Assembly (NCBI RefSeq): GCF_009884975.1
Contig: NZ_CP041970.1
Coordinates: 3,534,001-3,598,000 of the forward strand
Source of the DNA: Acinetobacter dispersus
GTDB lineage: Bacteria; Pseudomonadota; Gammaproteobacteria; Pseudomonadales; Moraxellaceae
DNA: 64,000 nucleotides
Direction: 5' to 3'
The notes under the pieces are model-generated. The model was not told the DNA's origin, made no database searches, and saw only the letters and a list, made by a program, of their open reading frames with translations. Within the stretch, counting starts at the first letter, position 1; each line of letters starts with the position of its first letter. The position numbers and the translations under genes are program-made. Positions 1 to 10,114 of this stretch are shown piece after piece.

Positions 1-692
1 ACTGGTATGCGAGTCCGAAACAATACGCTGAATACTTGCTTAAAGATCTTCAAGTTCGTGAGTTTTTAATTAAAAAACTTAAGAGCGCGATGATCAGCAA
101 TATTCTTATCGAACGTCCTACAGGCGCTGCTAAAGTAACTATTAGCACTGCTCGTCCTGGTATCGTTATCGGTAAGAAAGGCGAAGACATCGAGAAATTA
201 CAGCGCGAACTCACCACTATTATGGGTGTTCCAGCTCAAGTTAGCATCAATGAAATTGATCGCCCTGACTTGGACGCACGTCTAGTTGCTGAAGCAATTG
301 CTTCTCAATTGGAAAAGCGTGTTATGTTCCGTCGTGCTATGAAGCGTGCGGTTCAAAACACGATGCGTGCTGGCGCTAAAGGTATCAAAGTTGAAGTTTC
401 TGGCCGTTTAGGTGGTGCAGAGATTGCTCGTACTGAATGGTATCGTGAAGGTCGTGTACCTTTGCATACACTTCGTGCTGACATCGACTATGCTACTATG
501 CGTGCAGAAACAACATACGGTACGATTGGTGTTAAAGTTTGGATTTTCCGTGGTGAGATCTTAGGTGGCATGAAACAAGTCATGAACCCTGCTCCTGCTG
601 AAGAACGTCCAGCTAAACGCGGTCGTGGTCGTGGTGAAGGTCAAGAGCGTCGTGGTCGTCGCGGTGACCGTGCTGCTGACAAGGGAGAATAA
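1..692 (+). CDS. rpsC: 30S ribosomal protein S3 (5' end outside window)
   Basis: Small-subunit protein S3, which binds 16S rRNA in the head of the 30S subunit near the mRNA entry site. The reading frame is open from position 3 and has 229 visible residues; roughly 20 N-terminal residues lie before the window. The KH-domain GKKGED loop is visible at the codons near 170-190. The C-terminal tail is rich in Arg and Gly. rplP follows after 3 nt, so this is the usual S10-operon order. Assignment is certain; only the start is missing. Confidence 0.98.
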   Translation, partial: WYASPKQYAEYLLKDLQVREFLIKKLKSAMISNILIERPTGAAKVTISTARPGIVIGKKGEDIEKLQRELTTIMGVPAQVSINEIDRPDLDARLVAEAIASQLEKRVMFRRAMKRAVQNTMRAGAKGIKVEVSGRLGGAEIARTEWYREGRVPLHTLRADIDYATMRAETTYGTIGVKVWIFRGEILGGMKQVMNPAPAEERPAKRGRGRGEGQERRGRRGDRAADKGE

Positions 693-695
693 TCC

Positions 696-1109
696 ATGTT
701 GCAACCTAAACGTACCAAATTCCGTAAAGTGCACAAAGGCCGTAACACTGGTCTAGCGCATCGTGGTAGTACAGTATCATTTGGTTCGATTGCAATTAAA
801 GCAACTGAACGTGGTCGTATGACTGCGCGTCAGATTGAAGCTGCACGTCGTACCATTAGCCGTCGTATCAAACGTGGTGGTAAAATCTTCATCCGCGTAT
901 TCCCAGACAAACCAATTACCGAAAAACCATTAGAAGTACGTATGGGTAAAGGTAAGGGTAGCGTGGAATACTGGGTGTGTCAGATCCAGCCAGGTAAGAT
1001 CCTGTACGAAATTGAAGGTGTTAGCGATGAGTTGGCGCGCGAAGCTTTTGCTTTAGCTGCTGCTAAACTTCCGTTTAAAACCACTATCGTGACTCGGACG
1101 GTGATGTAA
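696..1109 (+). CDS. rplP: 50S ribosomal protein L16
   Basis: Large-subunit protein L16 (137 aa), which binds 23S rRNA near the A site and helps position tRNA. The basic N-terminus ([16 protein letters not shown]) and the internal [18 protein letters not shown] stretch are typical of the family, and the length is standard. It follows rpsC by 3 nt. Its stop overlaps the rpmC start by one base (TAATG), which suggests translational coupling. Confidence 0.98.
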   Translation: MLQPKRTKFRKVHKGRNTGLAHRGSTVSFGSIAIKATERGRMTARQIEAARRTISRRIKRGGKIFIRVFPDKPITEKPLEVRMGKGKGSVEYWVCQIQPGKILYEIEGVSDELAREAFALAAAKLPFKTTIVTRTVM

Positions 1110-1306
1110 TGAAAACTAAAGATCTACGTGAAAAGTCGGTAGAAGAGTTGAAAGCTTTGCTTGATGAGCAACAGCTTAACCAATTCCGTCTTCGTATGGC
1201 GAAAGCAACTGGTCAATTAGGCAAATCGCATGAAGTGCAAATTGCTCGTAAGACAATTGCTCGTATTAAGACACTCCTTACCGAAAAACAGGGGAACGGA
1301 CAATGA
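1109..1306 (+). CDS. rpmC: 50S ribosomal protein L29
   Basis: Large-subunit protein L29 (65 aa), a small two-helix protein at the polypeptide exit tunnel. The [14 protein letters not shown] start and the [22 protein letters not shown] helix are typical. The start shares a base with the rplP stop, and the stop overlaps the rpsQ start by 4 nt (ATGA), so three S10-operon genes are tightly coupled. Confidence 0.97.
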   Translation: MKTKDLREKSVEELKALLDEQQLNQFRLRMAKATGQLGKSHEVQIARKTIARIKTLLTEKQGNGQ

Positions 1307-1560
1307 GTGAAAAAACAGTCCGCACGTTAACCGGCAAAGTTGTAAGCGACAAAATGGACAAGTCTATTGTTGTGCTTATTGAACGCCGCGTTCAACACCC
1401 GTTGTATGGCAAATCAATCCGCCGTTCAACTAAATTACACGCTCATGATGAGAACAATGTTGCTAAAACTGGCGACTTAGTGACCATCAAAGAAAGCCGC
1501 CCAATTTCTAAAACTAAAGCTTGGACTTTAGTGGAAGTAGTTGAAGCTGCTGCTGAGTAA
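1303..1560 (+). CDS. rpsQ: 30S ribosomal protein S17
   Basis: Small-subunit protein S17 (85 aa), an OB-fold protein that binds 16S rRNA early in assembly. The [27 protein letters not shown] block is the family core (start of that block near residue 11). It is the last gene of the S10 operon; a 92-nt gap with nested inverted repeats separates it from rplN. Confidence 0.98.
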   Translation: MSEKTVRTLTGKVVSDKMDKSIVVLIERRVQHPLYGKSIRRSTKLHAHDENNVAKTGDLVTIKESRPISKTKAWTLVEVVEAAAE

Positions 1561-1575
1561 TTAGACGTTCTTGTT

Positions 1576-1633
1576 GCATCATCGGACAATTTCGAGTACT
1601 CTTTGAGCCTTTCGAAATTGTGACCGGTGATGC
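1576..1633 (+). promoter_or_regulatory. Nested inverted repeats in the rpsQ-rplN gap
   Basis: Two inverted repeats are nested. The outer arms are GCATCATCGG (1576-1585) and CCGGTGATGC (1624-1633), pairing with one G-U. The inner arms are CAATTTCGA (1587-1595) and TCGAAATTG (1612-1620), a perfect 9-bp pairing. No T-run follows, so a simple terminator is unlikely. It sits just before rplN, the first spc-operon gene, and could be a structured leader or a processing site. That role is inference. Confidence 0.5.
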
Positions 1634-1652
1634 TCGGTTTTGGAGTAGGGCA

Positions 1653-2021
1653 ATGATTCAAACCGAAAGTATGCTCGACGTAGCAGACAACAGTGGTGCA
1701 CGCCGCGTACAATGTATTAAAGTACTTGGTGGTTCACACCGTCGTTATGCTTCAGTTGGCGATATTATTAAAGTTACTGTAAAAGAAGCAATTCCACGCG
1801 CACGTGTTAAAAAAGGTGACGTGATGAATGCTGTAGTTGTTCGTACAAAATTCGGCATCCGTCGTCCAGACGGTTCAGTTATTCGTTTCGACGATAACGC
1901 TGCTGTTATTTTGAACAACAATAAAGCTCCGATTGCGACTCGTATCTTCGGACCAGTGACTCGTGAACTTCGTACTGAACAGTTCATGAAAATCATTTCA
2001 TTGGCTCCTGAAGTTCTATAA
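1653..2021 (+). CDS. rplN: 50S ribosomal protein L14
   Basis: Large-subunit protein L14 (122 aa), which binds 23S rRNA and forms part of an intersubunit bridge. I chose the ATG at 1653 because it gives the standard length and the family start [19 protein letters not shown]; an in-frame GTG-like extension upstream would run into the nested hairpin. First gene of the spc operon, 9 nt before rplX. Confidence 0.97.
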   Translation: MIQTESMLDVADNSGARRVQCIKVLGGSHRRYASVGDIIKVTVKEAIPRARVKKGDVMNAVVVRTKFGIRRPDGSVIRFDDNAAVILNNNKAPIATRIFGPVTRELRTEQFMKIISLAPEVL

Positions 2022-2030
2022 GAGGCAATC

Positions 2031-2348
2031 ATGGCTAAGATTAAAAAAGGCGATCAAGTAATTGTGATCGCAGGTAAAGAAAAAGGCAAACAAGGTGTTG
2101 TTTTGTCTGTTTCTGAAGAACGAGTTAAGGTCGAAGGTCTTAACTTGGTGAAGAAGCACCAAAAGCCAAACCGTGTAACTGGCGCTGAAGGCGGTATCGT
2201 TACTCAAGAGGCTACGCTTCATATCTCAAACGTGGCAATTTTTAATGCTACAACCCAAAAGGCTGACCGTATTGGTTACCAAGTGATTGATGGCGCGAAA
2301 ACTCGTGTTTATAAATCAAATGGTGAATCAGTGGCGGTAGCGAAGTAA
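2031..2348 (+). CDS. rplX: 50S ribosomal protein L24
   Basis: Large-subunit protein L24 (105 aa), an assembly-initiator protein near the exit tunnel. The N-terminal KOW motif is visible ([20 protein letters not shown], residues about 3-22). Followed by rplE after 16 nt, as in the standard spc order. Confidence 0.98.
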   Translation: MAKIKKGDQVIVIAGKEKGKQGVVLSVSEERVKVEGLNLVKKHQKPNRVTGAEGGIVTQEATLHISNVAIFNATTQKADRIGYQVIDGAKTRVYKSNGESVAVAK

Positions 2349-2364
2349 TAGGTTGAAAAAGGCA

Positions 2365-2901
2365 ATGGCCAGACTTAAAGCACGTTACAACGACGAACTT
2401 AAAGCGAAGTTACAAGAAGAACTTAGCGTTAAGAACGTGATGGATATTCCTCGCATCACAAAAATCACTCTGAACATGGGTGTAGGCGCAGCTGCAACTG
2501 ATAAGAAATTATTAGATGGCGCTGTTGCTGATATGCAACTCATTGCTGGTCAAAAGCCAGTTGTGACTCTTGCTCGTAAATCAATCGCTGGTTTTAAAAT
2601 CCGTGATGGTTGGCCGATCGGTTGTAAAGTTACTTTACGCGGCGACCAAATGTACGAATTCTTGGATCGTTTGATCTCAATCGCAATCCCTCGTATCCGT
2701 GACTTCCGTGGTTTCTCTTCGAAATCATTTGATGGTCGTGGTAACTACTCTATGGGTTTAAAAGAGCAAATCGTTTTCCCTGAAATCGATTTTGACAAGA
2801 TTGATCGTATCCGTGGTTTAGACATCACGATTACGACCACTGCTCGTAGCGATGACGAAGGCCGTGCGCTTATGCGTGCATTCGGCTTCCCGTTCAAATA
2901 A
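2365..2901 (+). CDS. rplE: 50S ribosomal protein L5
   Basis: Large-subunit protein L5 (178 aa), which binds 5S rRNA in the central protuberance. I chose the ATG at 2365 ([10 protein letters not shown]) over the in-frame TTG at 2353 because it gives the usual length and start. The conserved ITLNMGVG and PRIRDFRG segments are present. rpsN follows after 9 nt. Confidence 0.97.
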   Translation: MARLKARYNDELKAKLQEELSVKNVMDIPRITKITLNMGVGAAATDKKLLDGAVADMQLIAGQKPVVTLARKSIAGFKIRDGWPIGCKVTLRGDQMYEFLDRLISIAIPRIRDFRGFSSKSFDGRGNYSMGLKEQIVFPEIDFDKIDRIRGLDITITTTARSDDEGRALMRAFGFPFK

Positions 2902-2910
2902 GAGGTCGAT

Positions 2911-3216
2911 ATGGCTAAGAAAGGTATGATTAATCGCGAATTGAAACGCGAAAAGACAGTTGCTAAATACGCTGCAAAACGTGCTGAATTAAAAGCAACA
3001 ATTGCAAACGTAAATGCAAGTGACGAAGAACGTTTCGCCGCGACATTAAAGTTACAGGCATTGCCACGTAACGCATCTCCAGTACGTCTTCGTAACCGTT
3101 GTGGTTTAACTGGTCGTCCTCATGGTTACTTCCGTAAGTTCGGTTTAAGCCGTAACAAATTACGTGACACAGTAATGCAGGGTGATGTACCAGGCGTTGT
3201 TAAGGCAAGCTGGTAA
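2911..3216 (+). CDS. rpsN: 30S ribosomal protein S14
   Basis: Small-subunit protein S14 (101 aa) in the 30S head. This is the long, zinc-free form: the C-terminal [20 protein letters not shown] region has a single Cys rather than the CxxC pairs of the short zinc form. It lies between rplE and rpsH in normal order. Confidence 0.98.
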   Translation: MAKKGMINRELKREKTVAKYAAKRAELKATIANVNASDEERFAATLKLQALPRNASPVRLRNRCGLTGRPHGYFRKFGLSRNKLRDTVMQGDVPGVVKASW

Positions 3217-3227
3217 GGAGCGACTAA

Positions 3228-3623
3228 ATGAGTATGCAAGATACCGTTGCCGACATGTTAACACGTGTTCGTAACGCACAAATGGCTAAGAAACAAACTG
3301 TTTCTATGCCTTCTTCTAAGTTGAAAGTTGCAATTGCAAACGTTCTTCAACAAGAAGGTTATGTTTCAAATGTAGAAGTTGCTTCTGAAGAGACAAAATC
3401 TACTTTGACCATTACATTAAAATATTTCGAAGGCAAGCCTGTTATCGAAACCGTTAAGCGTGTAAGCCGTCCAGGTTTACGCCAATATCGCGGTAAAGAT
3501 AAAATTCCTAGCGTTAAGCAAGGTTTGGGTATTGCAATTGTTTCTACAAGCAAAGGCATCATGACTGATCGCGCTGCACGTGCTGCGGGCGTTGGTGGTG
3601 AAGTTATTGCTTTTGTTTCTTAA
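3228..3623 (+). CDS. rpsH: 30S ribosomal protein S8
   Basis: Small-subunit protein S8 (131 aa), a primary 16S rRNA binder in the platform; in E. coli it also represses the spc operon at the mRNA level. The start [18 protein letters not shown] and the C-terminal [19 protein letters not shown] are family hallmarks. rplF follows after 13 nt. Confidence 0.98.
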   Translation: MSMQDTVADMLTRVRNAQMAKKQTVSMPSSKLKVAIANVLQQEGYVSNVEVASEETKSTLTITLKYFEGKPVIETVKRVSRPGLRQYRGKDKIPSVKQGLGIAIVSTSKGIMTDRAARAAGVGGEVIAFVS

Positions 3624-3636
3624 TAGGTGATTCCTC

Positions 3637-4170
3637 ATGTCTCGTGTGGCTAAAGCCCCAGTAACTGTACCGAATGGTGTAACAGTTACTCAGAACGGCC
3701 GGCAGGTCGAAGTGAAAGGCAGCAAAGGTACATTGTCTTTCAACCTGCATGCGCTGGTCGAGCTAAAACAGGAAGAAGGTAAACTTCAACTTGCTCCAGC
3801 TAAAGAGTCGAAAGACGCTTGGATGCAAGCTGGTACTGCTCGCGCTGTATTGAACAACCTTGTAAAAGGTGTTAGCGAAGGCTTCGAACGTAAGTTACAG
3901 CTTGTTGGTGTTGGTTATAAAGCTGCGGTTAAGGGTACTTCTGTAAACCTTAACCTTGGTTACTCACACCCGATTGACTACGCTTTACCTGAAGGTGTAA
4001 CAGCGGAAACTCCAACTGCTACTGAAATCATTTTGAAATCAGCAAACAAGCAGTTGTTAGGTCAAGTGGCAGCGGAAATCCGTGCATACCGTGCTCCTGA
4101 ACCATATAAAGGTAAAGGTGTTCGTTATTCGGATGAAGTTATTCTTCGTAAAGAAGCTAAGAAGAAATAA
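3637..4170 (+). CDS. rplF: 50S ribosomal protein L6
   Basis: Large-subunit protein L6 (177 aa), which supports the sarcin-ricin loop region near the factor-binding site. Two similar domains are visible: [20 protein letters not shown] near the N-terminus and the C-terminal [20 protein letters not shown]. Standard length and position. Confidence 0.98.
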   Translation: MSRVAKAPVTVPNGVTVTQNGRQVEVKGSKGTLSFNLHALVELKQEEGKLQLAPAKESKDAWMQAGTARAVLNNLVKGVSEGFERKLQLVGVGYKAAVKGTSVNLNLGYSHPIDYALPEGVTAETPTATEIILKSANKQLLGQVAAEIRAYRAPEPYKGKGVRYSDEVILRKEAKKK

Positions 4171-4184
4171 GGCGCGAGGTTCTT

Positions 4185-4535
4185 ATGAACGAAAAGAAAC
4201 AAACCCGTTTGCGTCGTGCGAAAAGCACACGCTTGCACATTCGTGCATTGGGTGCGACTCGTTTGTGTGTAAACCGCACTCCGCGTCACATCTATGCGCA
4301 AGTTATTTCAGCAGATGGTGGCAAAGTTTTAGCGCAAGCTTCAACTTTAGATGCATCTTTGCGTAGTGGCTCTACAGGTAATGTAGACGCAGCTACGAAA
4401 GTTGGTGCTTTGATCGCAGAACGTGCTAAGGCAGCTGGTGTTACTAAAGTTGCATTTGACCGTTCTGGTTTTAAATATCATGGTCGTATCAAAGCCTTGG
4501 CTGATGCTGCTCGTGAAGGCGGCTTGGAGTTCTAA
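4185..4535 (+). CDS. rplR: 50S ribosomal protein L18
   Basis: Large-subunit protein L18 (116 aa), a 5S rRNA binder. Conserved elements seen are [20 protein letters not shown] at the N-terminus and [20 protein letters not shown] at the C-terminus. rpsE begins 2 nt after its stop. Confidence 0.98.
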   Translation: MNEKKQTRLRRAKSTRLHIRALGATRLCVNRTPRHIYAQVISADGGKVLAQASTLDASLRSGSTGNVDAATKVGALIAERAKAAGVTKVAFDRSGFKYHGRIKALADAAREGGLEF

Positions 4536-4537
4536 TC

Positions 4538-5035
4538 ATGGCGAAAGTTGAACAAAACGAAGGTCTCGTTGAAAAGCTGGTTGCCGTTGATCGTGTAGCC
4601 AAGGTTGTTAAAGGTGGTCGTATCTTCTCTTTCACAGCATTAACTGTTGTGGGTGATGGTAACGGTCGTGTAGGTTTTGGTCGTGGTAAAGCACGTGAAG
4701 TTCCAGCTGCTATTTCTAAAGCACTTGAAGCTGCTCGTCGTAACATGATCACTGTAGACCTCGCGGGTACTACTTTACAACACCCTGTGAATGCTCGTCA
4801 TGGCGCAAGCCGTGTATACATGCAACCTGCTTCAGAAGGTACTGGCGTAATTGCTGGTGGCGCTATGCGTGCTGTTCTTGAAGCTGCAGGTGTACATAAC
4901 GTACTTGCTAAATGTTATGGTTCTACAAATGCTGCTAACGTAGTAAACGCAACTTTCAAAGGTTTGCGTGATATGACTTCTCCTGAGAAAGTCGCTGCGA
5001 AACGTGGTCTTTCAGTAGAACAAATTCAAGGGTAA
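4538..5035 (+). CDS. rpsE: 30S ribosomal protein S5
   Basis: Small-subunit protein S5 (165 aa), which contributes to decoding accuracy and mRNA unwinding. The RNA-binding domain ([20 protein letters not shown], about residues 23-42) and [17 protein letters not shown] are typical. Normal spc position, 6 nt before rpmD. Confidence 0.98.
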   Translation: MAKVEQNEGLVEKLVAVDRVAKVVKGGRIFSFTALTVVGDGNGRVGFGRGKAREVPAAISKALEAARRNMITVDLAGTTLQHPVNARHGASRVYMQPASEGTGVIAGGAMRAVLEAAGVHNVLAKCYGSTNAANVVNATFKGLRDMTSPEKVAAKRGLSVEQIQG

Positions 5036-5041
5036 TCAATC

Positions 5042-5218
5042 ATGAAAACGATTAAAGTTACCCAGACTAAATCTTCTTCGCATCGTTTAAAAAATCATAA
5101 ACTTTGCCTTCAAGGTTTAGGTCTGCGTCGTATTGGTCATACTGTAGAAGTGCAAGATACGCCTTCTAACCGTGGTATGGTCAACAAAGTTTACTATATG
5201 GTTAGTGTAGAGGAATAA
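5042..5218 (+). CDS. rpmD: 50S ribosomal protein L30
   Basis: Large-subunit protein L30 (58 aa). I translated this short frame directly: it begins [20 protein letters not shown] and contains [20 protein letters not shown], the family signature. It lies between rpsE and rplO, with 6 nt before and 3 nt after, exactly where L30 is expected. Confidence 0.97.
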   Translation: MKTIKVTQTKSSSHRLKNHKLCLQGLGLRRIGHTVEVQDTPSNRGMVNKVYYMVSVEE

Positions 5219-5221
5219 GCC

Positions 5222-5662
5222 ATGACTCTGCGTTTGAATGAACTTGCGCCTGCAGAAGGTGCAAAACGTGAAAATCGTCGTTTAGGCCGTGGTATCGGTT
5301 CTGGCGTTGGTAAGACTGGTGGCCGTGGTGTCAAAGGTCAAAACTCACGTAAAAGTGGTGGTACTCGTCCAGGCTTTGAAGGCGGTCAAACTGCGTTATA
5401 TCGTCGTTTGCCTAAATTCGGCTTCACTAGTCAAATCGCTTTGAAAACTGCTGAAGTACGTTTGTCTGAGTTGAATAAAGTTGAAGGTGATGTTGTTAGC
5501 CTAGAAACTTTGAAAGCTGCGAATGTTGTTCGTCGTGACCAAATTCGTGCTCGCATCGTTCTTTCTGGTGAAATCACTCGCGCATTCACTATTCAAGGTG
5601 TTGTGTTGACTAAAGGCGCTAAAGCTGCTGTTGAAGCTGCTGGCGGTAAAGTCGAGGAGTAA
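5222..5662 (+). CDS. rplO: 50S ribosomal protein L15
   Basis: Large-subunit protein L15 (146 aa), a late-assembly protein with a long Gly/Arg-rich N-terminal extension that threads into 23S rRNA ([20 protein letters not shown] near residues 23-42). The globular C-terminal half follows. secY begins 6 nt downstream. Confidence 0.98.
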   Translation: MTLRLNELAPAEGAKRENRRLGRGIGSGVGKTGGRGVKGQNSRKSGGTRPGFEGGQTALYRRLPKFGFTSQIALKTAEVRLSELNKVEGDVVSLETLKAANVVRRDQIRARIVLSGEITRAFTIQGVVLTKGAKAAVEAAGGKVEE

Positions 5663-5668
5663 TCTCGA

Positions 5669-7027
5669 GTGTCTATGACTCCTAGTTCTTCAGGTCATGT
5701 AAACATGATGAAAGGCCAACCATTTCATGTGAAATACCGTGAAATTATTCGTCGATTAATGTTTTTGATTGGCGCGTTGTTGGTCTTTCGACTAGGAGCG
5801 CATATTCCGTTGCCGGGGATTGATAATGTAGCGCTAGCACAGTTTTTTAAAGCTAATGAAGGTACCTTCTTAGGTTTATTTAACATGTTCTCTGGCGGTG
5901 CATTAGAACGCATGTCGATTCTAGCATTAGGAATTATGCCGTACATTTCTGCATCGATTATCGTGCAGTTAATGTCTACTGTAATTCCTTCGCTAGAAGC
6001 TTTGAAAAAAGAAGGCGAGCAAGGCAAACGTAAGATCAATCAATATACGCGTTATGGCACCTTATTTCTTGCACTTGTGCAGGGTATAGGGATGTGTGCT
6101 GGCTTGATCAGTCAAGGTATTACCTTAACTTCAGGCCTAGCATTTTATGTTCCAGCATTAACTTCGTTAGTTGCAGGAACAATGTTCTTGATGTGGTTGG
6201 GCGAGCAAATTACCGAACGTGGTGTTGGTAATGGTATTTCGATGATCATTTTTGCGGGTATTGTGGCAGGTTTGCCAAATCTCGTGATTCAGTCGTTAAC
6301 GTCTGTACAAAATGGTCAGGGTAGTTTAATCGGATTGGTTGTTTTCGGTTTATTATCGTTAGCAGTCTTAGCAGCGATTGTGTTTATTGAAAAAGCACAA
6401 CGTCGTATTCCTGTAAACTACGCACAAAAACAGCAAGGGCGTCGTGTGTTTACTGCACAGCAAACACATTTGCCGTTAAAAATTAACATGGCAGGTGTAA
6501 TTCCAGCGATTTTTGCTAGCTCATTGTTATTATTTCCAGCGAGCTTGGGACAATGGTTAGGAAGTGCTGATCCAAATGCAGGGATTGTGAAGCGTAGCCT
6601 ACAAGATCTGGCATTGGTGTTATCGCCTGGACAGCCGTTGTATTTAATGCTCTTCGGTGCGTTAATTATTTTCTTCTGTTATTTCTATACCGCGCTAGTT
6701 TTTAGCCCGAAAGAAGTATCAGAGAATTTAAAACGTAGCGGAGCATATGTACCTGGCATCCGACCAGGTGAGCAAACGGCTCGTTATTTAGATCATATTC
6801 TTAACCGTTTGACCTTCATTGGTGCAATCTACATTACTGTAGTGTGTTTAATGCCTATGGTTCTACAAAGTTCGTTCGGTATTCCATTCCATTTGGGTGG
6901 GACATCGTTACTGATTGTAGTAGTAGTCGTAATGGACTTTATGGCGCAACTCCAAGCGCACCTTACGTCGCATCAGTATGATAATCAAACGTTAATGAGA
7001 AAAACGACTGCTCATCCTAAGGGATAA
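5669..7027 (+). CDS. secY: Protein translocase subunit SecY
   Basis: Channel subunit of the SecYEG inner-membrane translocon (452 aa). About ten hydrophobic segments are visible, beginning near residue 30 ([20 protein letters not shown]). The conserved GQGTG-like and [16 protein letters not shown] segments are present, the latter near residue 185, as is the cytosolic [15 protein letters not shown] loop. The start is GTG at 5669, 6 nt after rplO. Placement inside the spc operon is standard. Confidence 0.97.
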   Translation: MSMTPSSSGHVNMMKGQPFHVKYREIIRRLMFLIGALLVFRLGAHIPLPGIDNVALAQFFKANEGTFLGLFNMFSGGALERMSILALGIMPYISASIIVQLMSTVIPSLEALKKEGEQGKRKINQYTRYGTLFLALVQGIGMCAGLISQGITLTSGLAFYVPALTSLVAGTMFLMWLGEQITERGVGNGISMIIFAGIVAGLPNLVIQSLTSVQNGQGSLIGLVVFGLLSLAVLAAIVFIEKAQRRIPVNYAQKQQGRRVFTAQQTHLPLKINMAGVIPAIFASSLLLFPASLGQWLGSADPNAGIVKRSLQDLALVLSPGQPLYLMLFGALIIFFCYFYTALVFSPKEVSENLKRSGAYVPGIRPGEQTARYLDHILNRLTFIGAIYITVVCLMPMVLQSSFGIPFHLGGTSLLIVVVVVMDFMAQLQAHLTSHQYDNQTLMRKTTAHPKG

Positions 7028-7048
7028 GCGCACTTAGAAGGTTTCATC

Positions 7049-7165
7049 ATGAAAGTACAAGCTTCTGTAAAGAAAATTTGTGGTAGCTGTAAAGTTATCC
7101 GTCGTAATGGGGTTATTCGCGTAATTTGTAGCGCAGAACCTCGTCATAAGCAGCGTCAAGGTTAA
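7049..7165 (+). CDS. rpmJ: 50S ribosomal protein L36
   Basis: Large-subunit protein L36 (38 aa), read directly from the sequence: [20 protein letters not shown], then [18 protein letters not shown]. The Cys/Cys/Cys/His zinc ribbon is intact (C11, C14, C27, H33). It closes the spc operon, 21 nt after secY. Confidence 0.96.
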
Positions 7166-7180
7166 TTTAATTAAGACCTG

Positions 7181-7237
7181 TTGATTTCAGTAGGCTAATT
7201 AGGTTATTATCCGCCCCTCAAGATTTTTGTGGGGCGG
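7181..7237 (+). promoter_or_regulatory. Candidate alpha-operon promoter and leader hairpin
   Basis: In the 107-nt gap before rpsM there is TTGATT (7181-7186), an 18-nt spacer and TATTAT (7205-7210), a plausible sigma-70 promoter. A GC-rich hairpin follows at once: CCGCCCC (7211-7217) pairs perfectly with GGGGCGG (7231-7237). No T-run follows the stem, so it is not a canonical terminator. In E. coli the S4 repressor site lies in the alpha-operon leader; whether this hairpin serves that role here is inference. Confidence 0.45.
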
Positions 7238-7272
7238 TTGATTATCTTGACTGCCTTTTTGGAGAAAATTGA

Positions 7273-7629
7273 ATGGCTCGTATTGCCGGTGTAAACATTC
7301 CGGATAACAAGCATGCTGTTATCTCTCTCACGTATATTTTTGGTGTAGGTCGCCACACTGCTAAGAACATCTTAGCTGCTGTAGGTATCACTGAAACTAC
7401 AAAGATCCGTGAATTAGATGATGCTCAGCTTGATGCGATTCGTGCAGAAGTTGCTAAGGTTCCGACCGAAGGTGATTTACGTCGCGAAATTTCCATGAAC
7501 ATTAAACGTTTAATGGATTTAGGCTGCTACCGCGGTCTTCGTCATCGTCGCAGCTTGCCTGTCCGTGGACAACGCACCAAAACTAACGCACGTACCCGTA
7601 AAGGTCCGCGCAAACCGATTAAGAAATAA
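7273..7629 (+). CDS. rpsM: 30S ribosomal protein S13
   Basis: Small-subunit protein S13 (118 aa) in the 30S head, contacting the 50S subunit and P-site tRNA. It starts [20 protein letters not shown] and ends in the basic [20 protein letters not shown] tail. First gene of the alpha operon, with a GGAG ribosome-binding site just before the ATG. Confidence 0.98.
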   Translation: MARIAGVNIPDNKHAVISLTYIFGVGRHTAKNILAAVGITETTKIRELDDAQLDAIRAEVAKVPTEGDLRREISMNIKRLMDLGCYRGLRHRRSLPVRGQRTKTNARTRKGPRKPIKK

Positions 7630-7648
7630 GATTTCTGGAAGCTAAAAG

Positions 7649-8035
7649 ATGGCTAAAGATACTCGCGCACGCAAGAAGGTCACTCGTACCGTCTCTGAAG
7701 GTGTCGCACACATTCACGCTTCTTTTAATAACACCATTGTTACGATTACCGATCGTCAAGGTAATGCATTGGCTTGGGCTACCTCAGGTGGACAAGGCTT
7801 CCGTGGATCACGTAAATCAACACCGTTTGCTGCTCAGGTAGCTGCTGAAGTTGCTGGTAAAGCTGCTTTAGATTACGGTTTGAAAAACTTGGACGTCCTT
7901 GTAAAAGGTCCTGGTCCTGGTCGTGAATCTGCGGTTCGTGCATTAGGTGCAGTGGGTTATAAAATTAACAGCATTACCGATGTGACTCCAATTCCGCACA
8001 ACGGTTGCCGTCCACCTAAAAAACGTCGCGTGTAA
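7649..8035 (+). CDS. rpsK: 30S ribosomal protein S11
   Basis: Small-subunit protein S11 (128 aa), which lines the E-site side of the platform. Core segments seen are [33 protein letters not shown] and the basic C-terminus [10 protein letters not shown]. Lies 19 nt after rpsM and 12 nt before rpsD. Confidence 0.98.
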   Translation: MAKDTRARKKVTRTVSEGVAHIHASFNNTIVTITDRQGNALAWATSGGQGFRGSRKSTPFAAQVAAEVAGKAALDYGLKNLDVLVKGPGPGRESAVRALGAVGYKINSITDVTPIPHNGCRPPKKRRV

Positions 8036-8047
8036 GGAGAAACATTC

Positions 8048-8674
8048 ATGGCTCGTTATATTGGTCCAAAATGCAAACTCTCTCGCCGCGAAGGGACAGA
8101 CCTGCAATTAAAATCTGGCGTTAAACCGTTTGACGTTAAGACTAAAAAACATGCTAAAGCTCCTGGCCAACATGGCGGAGCTCGTGGTAGCAAACAATCT
8201 GAGTACTCACTACAATTACGTGAAAAACAAAAAGTACGTCGTATGTACGGTGTGTTAGAGCGTCAATTTAGTAACTACTACAAAGAAGCTGCTCGTGTAA
8301 AAGGCGCAACTGGTGAAAACTTGTTGAAATTGCTTGAAAGCCGTCTTGATAACGTTGTTTATCGCATGGGTTTTGGTTCTACACGTGCAGAAGCTCGTCA
8401 GTTAGTATCTCACCGTAGCATCACTTTGAACGGTCGTCGTGTTAACATTGCATCTATCCAAGTTAAAGCTGGTGATGTAATTGCAGTACACGAAGGCGCT
8501 AAACAACAATTACGTATTAAAAACGCAATTGAATTAGCTGCTCAACGTGGTATCCCTGCTTGGATGGAAATTGACCATTCTAAGTTAGAAGGTACGTTTA
8601 AAGCTGCACCAGATCGTTCTGATTTACCTGCTGAAATCAACGAAAGCTTGATTGTAGAATTGTATTCTAAATAA
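8048..8674 (+). CDS. rpsD: 30S ribosomal protein S4
   Basis: Small-subunit protein S4 (208 aa), a primary 16S assembly protein and, in enterics, the alpha-operon repressor. The N-terminus [19 protein letters not shown] and the S4 RNA-binding domain ([20 protein letters not shown], about residues 98-117) are visible. It has an isolated Cys and no zinc cluster. rpoA follows after 18 nt. Confidence 0.98.
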   Translation: MARYIGPKCKLSRREGTDLQLKSGVKPFDVKTKKHAKAPGQHGGARGSKQSEYSLQLREKQKVRRMYGVLERQFSNYYKEAARVKGATGENLLKLLESRLDNVVYRMGFGSTRAEARQLVSHRSITLNGRRVNIASIQVKAGDVIAVHEGAKQQLRIKNAIELAAQRGIPAWMEIDHSKLEGTFKAAPDRSDLPAEINESLIVELYSK

Positions 8675-8692
8675 TCCTTGAGGTAGCAATAA

Positions 8693-9699
8693 ATGACGCG
8701 TACTGCAAACGAGTTTCTAACTCCGCAAGCGATCAAGGTCGAAGCGGTGAGCGGGACCTCGGCAAAAGTGATTCTGGAACCTTTAGAGCGTGGCTTTGGT
8801 CATACTCTAGGTAATGCTTTACGTCGCATTCTATTGTCTTCTTTACCTGGCGCTGCTGTGGTTGAAGTAGAAATAGAAGGTGTCGAGCACGAGTACAGTA
8901 CTTTAGAAGGCTTGCAGCAGGACATCGTCGAGCTCTTGCTGAACCTAAAAGGATTGTCTATTAAGCTGTTCGATCAAAACGAAGCATATTTGACATTAGA
9001 GAAACAAGGGGCGGGTGACGTAACTGCAGCTGACCTTCGTTTACCTCATAATGTTGAAGTGGTTAACCCTGATCATTTAATCGGTACTTTGAGTTCTACA
9101 GGTTCATTGAAAATGCGCCTTAAAGTTTCTCAAGGTCGTGGTTATGAAACATCTGACTCACGTTTCCCTGAAGGTGAAACACGTCCTGTAGGTCGTTTAC
9201 AGTTAGATGCTTCTTATAGCCCAATTAAGCGTGTTTCATACACAGTAGAAAATGCTCGTGTTGAACAACGTACCGATCTTGATAAGTTAGTGATTGATCT
9301 TGAGACTAACGGAACTGTTGATCCAGAAGAAGCAATCCGCAAAGCGGCAACAATCTTGCAACAACAAATTGCAATTTTGTTGATCTTCAGAAAGATCAAA
9401 CTCCTGTTGCTCAAGAGCCTCGCGAAGAAGTTGACCCAATCTTGCTTCGTCCAGTAGATGATCTCGAGCTAACTGTTCGTTCTGCTAACTGTTTGAAGGC
9501 AGAAAATATTTACTACATTGGTGATCTTGTTCAACGTACTGAAGTTGAGTTATTAAAAACTCCTAACTTAGGTAAAAAATCGTTAACAGAGATCAAAGAT
9601 GTTTTGGCTTCGAAAGGTTTGCAACTCGGCATGCGTTTAGAGAACTGGCCACCAGCTAGTCTCCGTATGGATGACCGTTTTGCCTATCGTAGCCGTTAA
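8693..9699 (+). CDS. rpoA: RNA polymerase alpha subunit, frame broken by one missing T
   Basis: RpoA assembles RNA polymerase (N-terminal domain) and contacts UP elements and activators (C-terminal domain). The first frame runs 8693-9457. After about residue 228 the protein turns into non-family sequence; the true continuation ([12 protein letters not shown], then [19 protein letters not shown]) lies in the -1 frame and ends at 9699. Adding one T to the TTTT run at 9375-9378 restores an uninterrupted 335-residue RpoA, the normal length. Both halves are otherwise perfect, including the C-terminal [20 protein letters not shown] helix region. rpoA is essential, so a sequencing or assembly error in the homopolymer is the likeliest cause. 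A real frameshift rescued by slippage is possible but less likely. Confidence 0.93.
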
Positions 9700-9717
9700 T
9701 TAAGTAGGACTATCACC

Positions 9718-10083
9718 ATGCGTCATCGTAATAGTGGTGTGAAATTAGGCCGTACCAGCAGCCACCGTAAGGCGTTGTTCCAAAATTTAACAAATGCTTT
9801 AGTTGAGCACGAGTTAATTAAAACAACTTTACCTAAAGCGAAAGAACTTCGCCGCGTTGCTGAGCCTTTAATCACTTTGGCAAAAAACGATACAGTAGCA
9901 AACCGTCGTTTAGCGTTTGCTCGTACTCGTTCTGCAGCAACTGTTGGTAAATTATTTACCGTTCTTGGCCCTCGTTACAAAGAACGTAACGGCGGTTATC
10001 TTCGTGTTCTTAAAGCGGGCTTCCGTGCAGGTGATGCTGCACCGATGGCTTACGTTGAACTCGTTGACCGTGAAGTAAAATAA
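9718..10083 (+). CDS. rplQ: 50S ribosomal protein L17
   Basis: Large-subunit protein L17 (121 aa), near the exit tunnel. It begins [20 protein letters not shown], the family signature, and ends [17 protein letters not shown]. It is the last gene of the alpha operon, 18 nt after rpoA, and is followed by a strong terminator. Confidence 0.98.
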   Translation: MRHRNSGVKLGRTSSHRKALFQNLTNALVEHELIKTTLPKAKELRRVAEPLITLAKNDTVANRRLAFARTRSAATVGKLFTVLGPRYKERNGGYLRVLKAGFRAGDAAPMAYVELVDREVK

Positions 10084-10114
10084 TACTTCTACGTGTAGAA
10101 CAGTCAGTTGTTCC

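Noticed and set aside
5725-6039. 104-codon minus-strand frame inside secY
   Set aside because: Antisense shadow of a conserved membrane protein gene with no supporting signal.
9214-9414. rpoA break considered as programmed frameshifting
   Set aside because: The site (AATTTTG) is not a canonical slippery heptamer, I see no stimulatory stem right after it, and rpoA is not known to be frameshifted; a sequencing error is simpler. Kept only as a check.
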